Shown here: positions 33,422 to 42,599 of the stretch, one piece after another
Layout: every line of letters starts with the position of its first letter
Position numbering within the stretch: the stretch's first letter is position 1
Assembly: GCA_024400935.1 (NCBI GenBank)
Contig: JAKSLZ010000003.1
Coordinates: 1 to 64,000 of the forward strand
DNA length: 64,000 nt
Reading direction: 5' to 3'
Source of the DNA: Muribaculaceae bacterium
GTDB lineage: Bacteria > Bacteroidota > Bacteroidia > Bacteroidales > Muribaculaceae
The notes under the pieces: generated by a model
The model's input: the letters and a program-made list of their open reading frames with translations, nothing else
Databases searched by the model: none
What the model was told of the DNA's origin: nothing
Program-made: the position numbers and the translations under genes

Positions 33422-34081
33422 ATGCACATGATTACTATAAAAAACACACTGTCACTTGCCACGATTGCAATAATGGCCGCAGTAATGGTTTTTGCCAGCA
33501 GTTGTAAAAAGCGCCACAACACCGAGATTTCACCGGACCTTAGCGACCGCTATAGGAGTCTGGTGCACAAGACTCTGGACACAAGGGCCAAGAACAATAA
33601 TGCCAGCACGAGATACATGCTGCTTGCCGACTTCAGCATCCCCTCTAACCACGACCGTTTCTTTGTGTGGGATACCGAAAAAAACGGCATCGTATATGCC
33701 ACATGGTGTGCCCACGGACTGGGAGGCAACAGCACCGACGAGAAGCCCGAGTTTAGCAACCGCGTGGGCAGCAACTGCTCGTCGCTGGGCCTCTATGTCG
33801 TAGATCGCTCGACGGGAGTAAGTCCTCGGTATGGTTACACTTACCACGGTATGGACGGCATGGATGTCACTAATTCCAATGCACGGGTGAGACAAATAAT
33901 CATCCATTACTGGAGATCAGTTACCAGCGACTGGGAAGCCCAGATTTCCCGACCCATGAGATGCGACTATCGCAGTGCCGGATGCTTCACCCTACCCGAA
34001 CCAGGATTCTGGAAAGTGGACCAATACATCAAGGCCGATAGCAAGCGCATGCTACTGCTAGCCATCAACGGAGTAGAATAA
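33422..34081 (+). CDS. Murein L,D-transpeptidase-like lipoprotein
   Basis: 219 residues with a signal and a lipobox-like FASSC (Cys ~29). The body matches the murein L,D-transpeptidase catalytic-domain family: FFVWDTEKNGIVYATWCAHG, FSNRVGSNCSSLGLYVV, YTYHGMDGMDVTNSNARVRQ, then IIHYWRS and the active-site region MRCDYRSAGCFTLPEPGFW with the catalytic Cys. The usual SxGCPA is SAGCFT here. These enzymes form 3-3 cross-links or attach proteins to peptidoglycan. It stands between two transcription units, with a short gap after the previous terminator. Confidence 0.82.
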   Translation: MHMITIKNTLSLATIAIMAAVMVFASSCKKRHNTEISPDLSDRYRSLVHKTLDTRAKNNNASTRYMLLADFSIPSNHDRFFVWDTEKNGIVYATWCAHGLGGNSTDEKPEFSNRVGSNCSSLGLYVVDRSTGVSPRYGYTYHGMDGMDVTNSNARVRQIIIHYWRSVTSDWEAQISRPMRCDYRSAGCFTLPEPGFWKVDQYIKADSKRMLLLAINGVE

Positions 34082-34139
34082 TAGTCACAAATAGTGGGAT
34101 TTTGTGGGGAGAGATGGTGGGGGATTGTTGTTTTTTTTC

Positions 34140-34147
34140 TATATTTG
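34140..34147 (+). promoter_or_regulatory. -7 promoter element of the inositol monophosphatase gene
   Basis: TATATTTG, 22 nt before the start codon. No good TTTG is present 19 nt upstream. Confidence 0.45.
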
Positions 34148-34168
34148 TGCGATTAAAAGTAAGTTGAT

Positions 34169-34939
34169 ATGGAAAAGTATGACAAGATACTGGACGATGC
34201 CATGGCTATGGCACGCGAGGCGGGTGAGGTGCAGATGAAGTTGTACCGCTCGGGGCACCTCGACATCGTCACTAAGCAGAATGCCTTTGACGTGGTGACT
34301 GCGGCCGACAAGGCGAGCGAAAAACTCATTGTGGAGCGCATTAACATGCTCTACCCCGGACACTCCATCCTGAGCGAGGAAAGCGGCGTGCATGAGGGCG
34401 ACAGTGAGTGGCAGTGGGTGATCGATCCGCTCGACGGGACGACCAACTACAGCAACGGATTACCGCTGTTCAACGTCTCGATAGGCGTGAAGCATCACGG
34501 CGAGACGGTGGTGGGCGTGGTCTATGCCCCGGCGCTGGGCGAGATGTTCCATGCCGTGAAGGGCGGCGGCGCGTTTCTGGGCAACACTCCCCTGACCTGC
34601 AGCACTAAGACTGCACTGGAGCAGGCCGTGGTGTCGACCGGATTCCCCTATGACAAAGCCATTAACCCTGACAACAATATCGACCGTGCCGCCAGAGTGA
34701 TTCCTGTGGTGCGCGGACTGCGACGCCTGGGCAGCGCGGCTCTCGACATCAGCTATGTGGCAGCCGGCTTCCTCGACGGTTACTGGGAGATGAACCTCAA
34801 CGAGTGGGACGTGTGTGCGGCCCTGCTCATTGCCAGCGAGGCTGGGGCACGGTGGAGTGACTTCCGCCCCGACCGCAACCGCAGCGTGGTGGTGGCGGCT
34901 CCGGGTGTCTATGACGAACTGCTGAGGCTGGTTGAGTAA
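34169..34939 (+). CDS. Inositol monophosphatase family protein
   Basis: Mg-dependent phosphatase of 256 residues in the IMPase/SuhB/CysQ family. Signature motifs are intact: the LSEESGVHEGDSEWQWVIDP metal-site region followed by LDGTTNYSNGLPLFNVSIG, and the second motif LNEWDVCAALLIASEAGARW. Substrate could be inositol 1-phosphate, 3'-phosphoadenosine 5'-phosphate or another small phosphate; the sequence does not decide. The next gene is 94 nt downstream. Confidence 0.93.
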   Translation: MEKYDKILDDAMAMAREAGEVQMKLYRSGHLDIVTKQNAFDVVTAADKASEKLIVERINMLYPGHSILSEESGVHEGDSEWQWVIDPLDGTTNYSNGLPLFNVSIGVKHHGETVVGVVYAPALGEMFHAVKGGGAFLGNTPLTCSTKTALEQAVVSTGFPYDKAINPDNNIDRAARVIPVVRGLRRLGSAALDISYVAAGFLDGYWEMNLNEWDVCAALLIASEAGARWSDFRPDRNRSVVVAAPGVYDELLRLVE

Positions 34940-35033
34940 TGAAAAAAATGAGTGATTTTCAATAAAACGCTTTATTTTGACAGAAAATATTTGTAAATTT
35001 GCTCGTTATAAGGTGATAACGGGCATTTTTTAC

Positions 35034-36431
35034 ATGAAAAAATTTCTACTGACATTGGCAATCGCATTGATAACTCAGCTGGCTTGGGGCCAGGCGGAGG
35101 TTGTCATCACGCGCGACACGGCCAACACGGTAGACTTGCTGGTGCTCGACTTTACCACAGTTGACAGCGTGATGCCCACGTGTGACTTTGTGGACCATCC
35201 GCCCGGTGCATTTGGCAACGGCATCACTAATGCCGAGAAGATACCCGGCCGCCTGGTGGTGACACTGCTGGGCGACACGCTCTATAACAGCGGCGACTAT
35301 GAGAAGGGGGTGAGCGGTATGACGGTGCGCGTGTCGGGCAACTCTAGCGCCCTTAAGGACCCTAAGCCATACAAGATCAAACTGCAACAAAAGGCCGACC
35401 TGCTGTTTCGCGGCGACGACATCTACATCGACAAGGACTGGCGCCTGCTGCGCGACGACCGCAGCCTCAACACCGTGACGGGATTCATACTCAACGAACT
35501 CATGGACATGCAGTGGACTCCGCAATACCGATACTGCAACGTGTTTATCAACGGTACCTACCAGGGCTTGTACCTGCTCGTCGAGAACGTGAAGCGCAAC
35601 ACCGACTGCCGTCTCAACGTGAGCAAGAAGGGCTACATCGTGGAGCGCGACGCCTACTGGTGGAACGAGGACCTCTACTTCAGGACATACTATTTCACCG
35701 ACAACCGCTATGGCTACACCTTCAAGTACCCCGAAAGCGACGAGGTGACCGAGGAGCAAATCAGCTACATCCAGCAGTATATCATCGATGCCGAGAAGTC
35801 GATAAAGCAGGGCACCTATGACGAGTATATGGACGTGCAGTCGCTGGCATCATGGCTGCTGGCACACGACATCCTGGGTACATGGGACTCGGGCGGTTCA
35901 AACCTGTACATGACCAAGCATGACAACACCCCCGACTCAAAGCTAGTGATGGCCAACCTGTGGGACTTTGACTCGTCACGCCAAATGAAGGATAGCTTCT
36001 CGCGCTACCACTCGGGCGCCGACTTCTATTTCGAAAGGCTGTTCAAGAGCCCCAACCCCTTGTTCCGCGACCTGTATGTATCGACGTGGATCGACATCAA
36101 GAACCACCTCAACACCATCATGGCCGAACGGCTCAACAATTTCTCGACCGAGAATGCCACGGCAGTGAATGCCTCACGCCACTTTGTGTGCGACACCTAT
36201 GGCAACTCTTTCGTCTCGGTGGCAAGCAACCTGACGACACAGAAGAACTGGTTCAAGTCGCAGCTGGCATGGCTGGAGAAAAACATTTGCGGCCCCATCG
36301 TCGTCACCCCCGTGACCGATATCACCGTCAATCCCGCCACCGACGGCAAGACCTACAACCTACAGGGCATCGAAGTCCCCGCCAGCACCCCTGGCCTCGT
36401 GATACGCAACGGCAAACTCATCAAGCAGTAA
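35034..36431 (+). CDS. Secreted CotH-family protein with C-terminal sorting-like tail
   Basis: 465 residues from MKKFLLTLAIALITQLAWGQ (35034), a clean signal peptide; an ORF start 57 nt earlier overlaps a TAAATTTG promoter-like box at 34994-35001. The CotH kinase-like domain spans ~70-400: VRVSGNSSALKDPKPYKIKL, KDWRLLRDDRSLN, YCNVFINGTYQGLYLLVENV and LVMANLWDFDSSR. CotH proteins are atypical protein kinases first known from spore coats. The C-terminus (TYNLQGIEVPASTPGLVIRN, then GKLIKQ) has the form of Prevotella/Muribaculaceae T9SS-type tails, linking it to PorV. Confidence 0.87.
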   Translation: MKKFLLTLAIALITQLAWGQAEVVITRDTANTVDLLVLDFTTVDSVMPTCDFVDHPPGAFGNGITNAEKIPGRLVVTLLGDTLYNSGDYEKGVSGMTVRVSGNSSALKDPKPYKIKLQQKADLLFRGDDIYIDKDWRLLRDDRSLNTVTGFILNELMDMQWTPQYRYCNVFINGTYQGLYLLVENVKRNTDCRLNVSKKGYIVERDAYWWNEDLYFRTYYFTDNRYGYTFKYPESDEVTEEQISYIQQYIIDAEKSIKQGTYDEYMDVQSLASWLLAHDILGTWDSGGSNLYMTKHDNTPDSKLVMANLWDFDSSRQMKDSFSRYHSGADFYFERLFKSPNPLFRDLYVSTWIDIKNHLNTIMAERLNNFSTENATAVNASRHFVCDTYGNSFVSVASNLTTQKNWFKSQLAWLEKNICGPIVVTPVTDITVNPATDGKTYNLQGIEVPASTPGLVIRNGKLIKQ

Positions 36432-36473
36432 CTCTCAACGTTTTGCCCGCTTACTGGCAGTATGTGAGGACGA

Positions 36474-36710
36474 CACTCTGATGTCCGCAGGACATTACCT
36501 GAATAACCCCACACGCCGAACGAAGTGGCGTGTGGGGAGTAAGAATCATCCCAACAACGCGTCTGAAAGACGCTACATATCAAACGCTACAAATCGACTG
36601 CGGTGTAGCGTCTTCCAGACGCATAGTTTCTACATACCATTTCCCGGCACACCTTCGCTACACTTCGGTGTACCGGGTTATCTAGGTAATGTCCTGCGGA
36701 AATCAGAGTG
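36474..36710. repeat. Nested foldback element with 36-bp terminal inverted repeats
   Basis: Left arm 36474-36509 and right arm 36675-36710 pair 33 of 36 (shared core TCCGCAGGACATTACCT). Each arm is followed inward by its own hairpin: CCCACACGCC/GGCGTGTGGG on the left and CCCGGcACACC/GGTGTaCCGGG on the right. In the centre GCGTCTGAAAGACGCTACA pairs 18 of 19 with TGTAGCGTCTTCCAGACGC. It is non-coding; it fills most of the 447-nt gap at 36432-36878, and no gene is seen in the remainder. Confidence 0.85.
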
Positions 36711-36878
36711 CCACCCCACCATATACACCACCACAAGCCGCAAACATAGAGGAAAATCCGCTGATTCATAATTCCGCATTTTGCGACACACCCTGCACTA
36801 TGCGAGCCTCTAACGTCTCTGACGATTTTTACCAGACAACAATGATTTGCGAATATTGCTGTCACCTATGTTTCTTGG

Positions 36879-37898
36879 TTAGTGGGTGGTGAGGAGGGTG
36901 ATGGCGGTGTCGAGGAGGGTGTCGTGGTGGCGCTGGGTGTCGGCGTCGGTCTGGTCGACGCGGATGTCGGGCTCTACACCAAACTCGGTGAGGTTCATGT
37001 CTCTGTCATAGATGGGCGAGGCCGAGAAGCGCACGTTCCACCCGTTGGGCATCTCGCTGGTGAATGGCAGGCCGCATCCGCCGCCGGTGACGTCGCCCAC
37101 GACGGTGACACCAGGCAGCGACTTCATGATTGAGACAAAATTGTTGGTGGCGCTGAATGAGCCGCGGTTGCACAGCACTACCACTGGCTTGAGATAGTGG
37201 ATGTGGCTTGCCGATGGCTCTATGTAATAAGGGTAAGGCTCAGAGAAGTCATTGTGCCCCGGGCCTGTCTTGTGGCTGATGTAGCCCACGAGGGTGCGTT
37301 CCTCGACGAAGCGCTCCACTAGGGTGTGCACGTTAGTGAGCAGTCCGCCTCCGTTGCTGCGCACGTCGATGATGAGGCCGTCGGCAGTGGCGAGGTAGGC
37401 AAAGATGATGTCAAGGTTGCCCTTGCCTATGCCGTTAGAGAAACTGCCATAGTACATGTAGCCTATGTTGTCCTGCAGTATCTGGTACTTGATGCCCGAC
37501 GATCGCTTGTAGTCAAAGTTTAGATAATGCTCATCGACGAGGCGATCGTCATAGTTCTTGGGATATTTCTCCCATATCCAGTAGCGCGACACGTCGTGAG
37601 CCGCAATGAGATTGGTGTGGCCGTCGCACAGTTCCTTGAGCATGTCGCCGCACAGGTCAAAGAGCTCGCGCGATGTCATGTCGGGCGCAATCTTGCTGCG
37701 ATAGCGCTGGCGCACCTCGTCCCAATTCACGTCCTTGTGGTCAAAGAAACAGTAGTGCTCGTCGATGATGCGCCACAGGGCGTCAAAGTTTTCCTGCGCC
37801 GCATTATGGTCCTTGGACTCGTCGCTGCACGACACGTCCAGGATGGCAAGGACGAGCACCGCCACAATCACTGATATGTATCTCATTAATCTCATCAC
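36879..37898 (-). CDS. S41 family peptidase, lipoprotein
   Basis: 339 residues with a lipobox VSC after a hydrophobic N-terminus (Cys ~24), so outer-membrane or periplasmic and lipid-anchored. The tail-specific protease (S41/CtpA) core is visible: WRIIDEHYCFFDHKDVNW, YYGSFSNGIGKGNLDIIF, GLIIDVRSNGGGLLTNV, and the catalytic serine loop VVLCNRGSFSATNNFVSIMK. A GDVTGGGCGLPFTSEMPNG stretch follows. There is no obvious PDZ domain, as in several Bacteroidetes S41 proteins. The start could be the M at codon 5. Confidence 0.9.
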   Translation of the reverse strand: MMRLMRYISVIVAVLVLAILDVSCSDESKDHNAAQENFDALWRIIDEHYCFFDHKDVNWDEVRQRYRSKIAPDMTSRELFDLCGDMLKELCDGHTNLIAAHDVSRYWIWEKYPKNYDDRLVDEHYLNFDYKRSSGIKYQILQDNIGYMYYGSFSNGIGKGNLDIIFAYLATADGLIIDVRSNGGGLLTNVHTLVERFVEERTLVGYISHKTGPGHNDFSEPYPYYIEPSASHIHYLKPVVVLCNRGSFSATNNFVSIMKSLPGVTVVGDVTGGGCGLPFTSEMPNGWNVRFSASPIYDRDMNLTEFGVEPDIRVDQTDADTQRHHDTLLDTAITLLTTH

Positions 37899-37924
37899 AC
37901 AGTGTGCCTACAATGGTGAATCAT

Positions 37925-38764
37925 TTAATGCTTAGAAATGCTGGGCACGTCATAGCTGCTGCCGCTGTCATAGTAGTATGACGAGCCGCTGCTGTGGTGG
38001 CTGTGTCCTCTAGAGATGCTGGGCACTGAGCCGCTGTTGCTGCTAGAGTGGTGGCTGCTGCCACTGAGCGAGCGCACCTTGCTGCTGTGGATGTAACCGG
38101 TGACACGTCCTTTCTTGATGTGAATCCAACTATGGTCTTCGCTGGCAGGCTCGCCCTCGAAGTAATCCCCCTTGAGCACCTGTCCCACTACGCTATAGTC
38201 GGTCGAAGCACCGGCGCGCACGTTGGTGCGTCCGGGGTCGGTGACGATGTAGTTAGCTCCGTCAGGCCTGCTGTCGTGCTTGCTGTCGCCTCGCTCTATG
38301 TTAGGGATCTCGCCGTTGTTGTCCTGCAAGTGGAACTTGAAGTCATTGAACGTGAACAGCAGCGAGAATTCGCCGCCATTGTCATTGGCACACACCAGCG
38401 TGATGCTGCCGTCGCTGTTGTACTTGTAAGACGAGATGCATGCGGGCTGCACCTGGGTGCCGTCGATGCTGTGGGGCACGTCGAGCGCTATGTCGGTGTT
38501 ACTCTCCAGGTCGTGGCAATAGACCTTGGGTGAATACTTGTCATTGCCGGCCTGCGACTGGTTGTCATCGCGCACGACATAGAAAACTGTGTGGTTAGCG
38601 TCGTCGATCACCGTTGCAACCACATTTGCATCCTTGCGATCCTGAGTGAACTGGGTGGCACGCTCTTGATATTCAGAGGTCTTATCCCCACCCGCGATTC
38701 CGTTACATGCTGCCAGCGTCATCAGCATAGCAGCCACAATTGATAATCCTGTAATCTTTTTCAT
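37925..38764 (-). CDS. SH3-domain lipoprotein with Ser/His-rich tail
   Basis: 279 residues. Lipobox TLAAC (Cys 20). Residues ~40-150 are a beta-rich domain I do not recognise (VVATVIDDANHTVFYVVRDD, DGSITLVCANDNGGEFSLLF). A bacterial SH3 domain follows at about 168-230: NVRAGASTDYSVVGQVLKGD, WIHIKKGRVTGYIHSSKV. The tail is low-complexity and rich in Ser, His and Tyr, with the pair VPSISRGHSHHSS and VPSISKH at the end. SH3b domains bind peptidoglycan; the His-rich tail could bind metal. It lies 26 nt upstream of the S41 gene and probably shares its message. Confidence 0.85.
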   Translation of the reverse strand: MKKITGLSIVAAMLMTLAACNGIAGGDKTSEYQERATQFTQDRKDANVVATVIDDANHTVFYVVRDDNQSQAGNDKYSPKVYCHDLESNTDIALDVPHSIDGTQVQPACISSYKYNSDGSITLVCANDNGGEFSLLFTFNDFKFHLQDNNGEIPNIERGDSKHDSRPDGANYIVTDPGRTNVRAGASTDYSVVGQVLKGDYFEGEPASEDHSWIHIKKGRVTGYIHSSKVRSLSGSSHHSSSNSGSVPSISRGHSHHSSGSSYYYDSGSSYDVPSISKH

Positions 38765-38783
38765 ATCTGGTAGTTTTTTAGTT

Positions 38784-39626
38784 TCAATACATTGCCGAGA
38801 CCGTGCGCGACGGGGTGCCGCGACGGCCCACGTTCAAGAACTCCCCACCCAGTCCCAGCACGAGCGAGTGGCTGCTAAGCCTGGTGTCGAGGTTGTTGAT
38901 GTGAGACGACTCCTGGTGGAGGCGGTAGCCCACACGCAGGATGGTGTTGCCCAGATGTAGGTCGGCACCCAGCATACTGTTGGCCTCGAAGCGGTTGCCC
39001 CACCAGGCGGGATGTACCAGCCCGCTGTGGTTGCCCACATATATCTCATAGTAAGACTCGTCATAGTCGGGCGAATAAAAAGCGCCCACGACGGGGATGT
39101 TGACCTGCCAGCTCAGTGTGACCGGGAGCCTACCCATGTGCACCGGAAGCACCGCCGCACCGGCCACGCCCACACCGGCATGCACCTTGACCGAACAAAT
39201 GTTGTTGGAGTTACTGCCGTTGTAAATGGCGCCGCCACGGGCTGTGACCATACCTCCTGCCATGAGCTGAAGGCCGCGGTCAAATCGCCAGCGACGCATC
39301 AGGCTCCAACGGCCGCCTGCCATGACGCTGTGCATGGTGTTGTTGTGAGCCAGGTTCTCCACGTTGTCATACTCGGCCCCCACCTCCAGATGGCGCACCC
39401 ACTTTTCTGGGCTAAATCCTGTGGCCTGCATAGCGCTGTACTCCAGACGCAGGTGTGTGCCGCTATAGGTTATGGGGGTTAGATAGGTGTCCTTGACCCG
39501 GGCTTGCCCCACGTCGAGGCTGAACATTGCGTCCACCGGGCGTGCCACGTCGTCCTCACCGCTGTCTTGGGCTGCTAGCGGGAGGCTACAAAAAGCCATG
39601 GCGGCAACAACAGCCGCCATGAGCAT
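38784..39626 (-). CDS. DUF3316-like exported protein
   Basis: 280 residues from the ATG at 39624-39626 (MLMAAVVAAMAFCSLPLAAQ), which begins one base after the parC stop. A longer reading would overlap parC and hide the signal peptide. The body has the features of DUF3316 outer-membrane-like proteins: DTYLTPITYSGTHLRLEYSA, alternating beta strands (HLEVGAEYDNVENLAHNN, GRWSLMRRWRFDRGLQLMAG) and a final LVLGLGGEF strand. I infer a beta-barrel. It is translationally linked to parC, which is odd for an envelope protein. Confidence 0.8.
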   Translation of the reverse strand: MLMAAVVAAMAFCSLPLAAQDSGEDDVARPVDAMFSLDVGQARVKDTYLTPITYSGTHLRLEYSAMQATGFSPEKWVRHLEVGAEYDNVENLAHNNTMHSVMAGGRWSLMRRWRFDRGLQLMAGGMVTARGGAIYNGSNSNNICSVKVHAGVGVAGAAVLPVHMGRLPVTLSWQVNIPVVGAFYSPDYDESYYEIYVGNHSGLVHPAWWGNRFEANSMLGADLHLGNTILRVGYRLHQESSHINNLDTRLSSHSLVLGLGGEFLNVGRRGTPSRTVSAMY

Positions 39627-39627
39627 G

Positions 39628-42384
39628 TTATTCTTTATTTTCCTTGCTGTCGTCCACATTTTCGTCGTCAGCTTCGTCGCCAAAGAGCTGCCACTGCCCT
39701 GTCGTAGCGTTGAGCACGGGAGCAGGAGGCTCGGGCTTGGGCTCCTCAGGAGTCTCGATTACTTCGGGCTCAACAACTTGGGGCTCGGCAGGCAGTTCCT
39801 CCTCGGGAACCTCGCGCGGTTCAATCTCAGTGACCTCGGCCACTTCATAGTTTGACACACGTTTGCCCTTGGCCTTAAAGCTCTTCACAGCGATGTACTC
39901 CTCGGCATCGATGACGAGCGGCTCGCGGAACTCATCGCCACCGCCAAACTTGACATTGAACCTGGGATATTTCTCGTCGCTGAGCAAGATGAGCTTAGAG
40001 GCCTCGTTGCTGCCGTTCATGCTCTGCTTCTTGGCATTGTCCTCAAGCGGGAAGCGCTTGACATAGAGGTAGCCCTGGTCGGCATCGTCAACGATGGCGG
40101 TCCATATCTTGCCTTCTTGATATTTCTCGATGCGCAGGATGCCCTCCTCATAGTGGTTGCTCGCATCGCTTGAAGTAGTATAGAAATCACCATTCTTCAT
40201 GATGACAAGGATGCGGTCCTCGCCACCAAACAGACCCAATGAGCGGCCGTGGCCCTCATAGTTGATGCGCAGGATATCAGGGTCAAACCACACCTCGCGG
40301 TCGCCCAGCGTAGACGCTCCGGCACTCTTGAGGGAGATGCGGTGTATATCGTTCTTAGTCACGATGTTGCCTCGCGACTGCTTGCCCTTGATGGCCAGCT
40401 CGGCCAGGTCAATGTCAAATTGCAGCACCTTGAGCCTGAACTTGGGCTTGAGGGTGATGCGCAGCACCTCGGCCTCACCGTTGGGGTTGGCAGTGAACCA
40501 CATCACCTTGCTGCCGGGCTTGCCCTGCGTCAGGTCATACTCACGGTCGCGGGTGATGCCCGTCACGGCAAAGCGCTTCATGAACACCGTGCCGCCCTTG
40601 CCGTCCTGATAGAGGACATTGTAGACTGTGCGCGAGTCGTTGCGCTTGAACACGTTGACATAGATCACGTTCTTGCCCACATATATCTTCTCGGCCACCT
40701 TGGTGACCTTGTACTTGCCGTCCTTGTAGAAGAGGATGATGTCGTCGATGTCGCTGCAGTTGCACACATACTCGTCCTTCTTGAGCCCGGTGCCCACAAA
40801 GCCGTCGGCACGGTTGATGTAGAGCTTTTCGCTTGCCTCGGCCACCTTGGCGGCAACGATGGTGTCAAACTCGCGGATGATGGTCTTGCGCGGATACTTG
40901 TGGCCATACTTGGCCTTGAGGCCCTCATACCAGTTGATGGTGTGCTCCACCAGATGCTCGAGCTTGTAGTCGATGTCGGCAATGCGCTCGTTGAGGGTTG
41001 CTATGTAGTTCTCGGCCTTCTCAATGTTGAACTTGAGGATGCGGGCCATCTTTATCTCCATGAGCTTGAGGATGTCCTCACGTGTCACCTCGCGTATGAA
41101 CTTAGGCTTGTAAGGCTCCAGTCGCTTGTCAATGTGTGCCACGGCAGCATCCATGTTGGCCGCGTTCTCAAACTGGCGGTCCTTGTAGATGCGTTCCTCG
41201 ATGAATATCTTCTCGAGCGACACACCGTGCAGGGTCTCAAGGGTCTCGCCACGCTGTATCTCGAGCTCCTTGCGCAATATATCCTTGGTGCGGTCCACAC
41301 TGTAACGCAGCACGTCGCTCACGGTGAGGAACTGCGGCTTCTCATCCTTGATGACGCAGCAGTTGGGCGAGATGCTTATCTCGCAGTCGCTGAAGGCATA
41401 GAGTGCATCGATGGCGATGTCGCTCGAAGTGCCCGGCTGCAGCTGCACGATAATCTCAGCGTTCTCGCTAGTGTTGTCGTCCACACGTTTCACCTTGATC
41501 TTGCCCTTCTCGGCAGCCTTTACTATCGACTCCATGAGCGAGCCTGTGGTCTTGCCATAAGGCACGTCCTTGACCAGCAGCGTCTTGTTGTCGATCTTCT
41601 CAATCTTAGTGCGCACACGCACACTGCCGCCGCGCTCACCGTCGTTGTAGTGGCTCACGTCGATGTAGCCGCCCGTCTGGAAGTCGGGATAGAGGTGGAA
41701 CTCCTCGTTGCGCAGGTAGTGCACCGCAGCATCGATTATCTCGTTGAAGTTGTGGGGCAGGATTTTGCACGACAGTCCCACCGCGATACCCTCGGCACCT
41801 TGTGCCAGCAGCAGCGGGAACTTGGCGGGCAGTGTGAGGGGCTCGCGCTTGCGACCGTCATACGACAGTCCCCAGTCGGTCACCTTGGCATTGTAGACCG
41901 TGTCAAGGGCAAACTCGCTCAGGCGAGCCTCGATGTAACGGCCCGCAGCCGCACCGTCGCCGGTGAGGATATTACCCCAGTTGCCCTGCGTGTCGATGAG
42001 CAGTTCCTTCTGACCCAGCTGCACCAGCGCCGAGTAGATCGACGCGTCACCGTGGGGGTGGTACTGCATGGTCATACCCACCAGGTTAGCAACCTTGTTC
42101 ATATGCCCGTCGTCGGCCTCCTTCATAGCGTGCATGATGCGGCGCTGCACAGGCTTAAAGCCATCCTCGATGTGGGGCACGGCACGCTCCAGAATCACAT
42201 AGCTGGCATAGTCCAGGAACCAGTTCTCGTACATACCCGAGAGCTGCAGTTTCTTATCTTTGGGAACCTGATAACCAGAGTGCCCGGCGGCGGCATCCTC
42301 AGCCTGTTCGGCCTGAGCAGTGCCCTCACCCTCATTGATGGGCTCCTCGTTGTTCAGTTCAAGTTCTTCGTTATCTTCCTTCAT
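39628..42384 (-). CDS. parC: DNA topoisomerase IV subunit A (type IIA, GyrA/ParC family)
   Basis: Breaks and rejoins DNA during decatenation or supercoil control; acts with a ParE/GyrB partner not in this window. 918 residues. An acidic 40-residue N-terminus precedes the winged-helix core: LDYASYVILERAVPHIEDGF, KPVQRRIMHAM, MTMQYHPHGDASIYSALVQL, and the catalytic tyrosine Y150 in AAAGRYIEARLSEFA. A long coiled-coil gate (DILKLMEIKMARILKFNIEK) and C-terminal beta-pinwheel-like blades follow, ending in a Pro/Glu-rich tail. A GyrA-box is not evident, which favours ParC over GyrA. A CAAAGATA box (42411-42418) may be its -7 element. Confidence 0.92.
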   Translation of the reverse strand: MKEDNEELELNNEEPINEGEGTAQAEQAEDAAAGHSGYQVPKDKKLQLSGMYENWFLDYASYVILERAVPHIEDGFKPVQRRIMHAMKEADDGHMNKVANLVGMTMQYHPHGDASIYSALVQLGQKELLIDTQGNWGNILTGDGAAAGRYIEARLSEFALDTVYNAKVTDWGLSYDGRKREPLTLPAKFPLLLAQGAEGIAVGLSCKILPHNFNEIIDAAVHYLRNEEFHLYPDFQTGGYIDVSHYNDGERGGSVRVRTKIEKIDNKTLLVKDVPYGKTTGSLMESIVKAAEKGKIKVKRVDDNTSENAEIIVQLQPGTSSDIAIDALYAFSDCEISISPNCCVIKDEKPQFLTVSDVLRYSVDRTKDILRKELEIQRGETLETLHGVSLEKIFIEERIYKDRQFENAANMDAAVAHIDKRLEPYKPKFIREVTREDILKLMEIKMARILKFNIEKAENYIATLNERIADIDYKLEHLVEHTINWYEGLKAKYGHKYPRKTIIREFDTIVAAKVAEASEKLYINRADGFVGTGLKKDEYVCNCSDIDDIILFYKDGKYKVTKVAEKIYVGKNVIYVNVFKRNDSRTVYNVLYQDGKGGTVFMKRFAVTGITRDREYDLTQGKPGSKVMWFTANPNGEAEVLRITLKPKFRLKVLQFDIDLAELAIKGKQSRGNIVTKNDIHRISLKSAGASTLGDREVWFDPDILRINYEGHGRSLGLFGGEDRILVIMKNGDFYTTSSDASNHYEEGILRIEKYQEGKIWTAIVDDADQGYLYVKRFPLEDNAKKQSMNGSNEASKLILLSDEKYPRFNVKFGGGDEFREPLVIDAEEYIAVKSFKAKGKRVSNYEVAEVTEIEPREVPEEELPAEPQVVEPEVIETPEEPKPEPPAPVLNATTGQWQLFGDEADDENVDDSKENKE

Positions 42385-42599
42385 TTTTCAGTACATATTT
42401 TTTCAATTTGCAAAGATAACAAAAAATCCGCAAAACACGAAATCGCAACCGCGCTACTTCACCATCCCCAAACCACAAAGCATATTTTTTCAGGAATCTA
42501 CTTGCGCAAAAGCATTGTCTCGTTTACAGGTACCAAGTGTAATTATCACGGCAAAATCTGATTTATCATTCTGTTAGCACAATATGTAGTCATTTAGCA

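Noticed and set aside
26982..34081. An integrative element using tRNA-Pro as its attachment site.
   Set aside because: I found no integrase and no second copy of the tRNA 3' end downstream, so only the repeat-rich context is reported.
37925..38060. Possible phase-variable tract in the Ser/His-rich tail of the SH3 lipoprotein.
   Set aside because: The coding repeats are imperfect and short, with no homopolymer or exact tandem unit.
40249..42561. A 770-codon plus-strand ORF.
   Set aside because: It is antisense to the topoisomerase IV subunit A gene, which has the catalytic tyrosine motif and full length.
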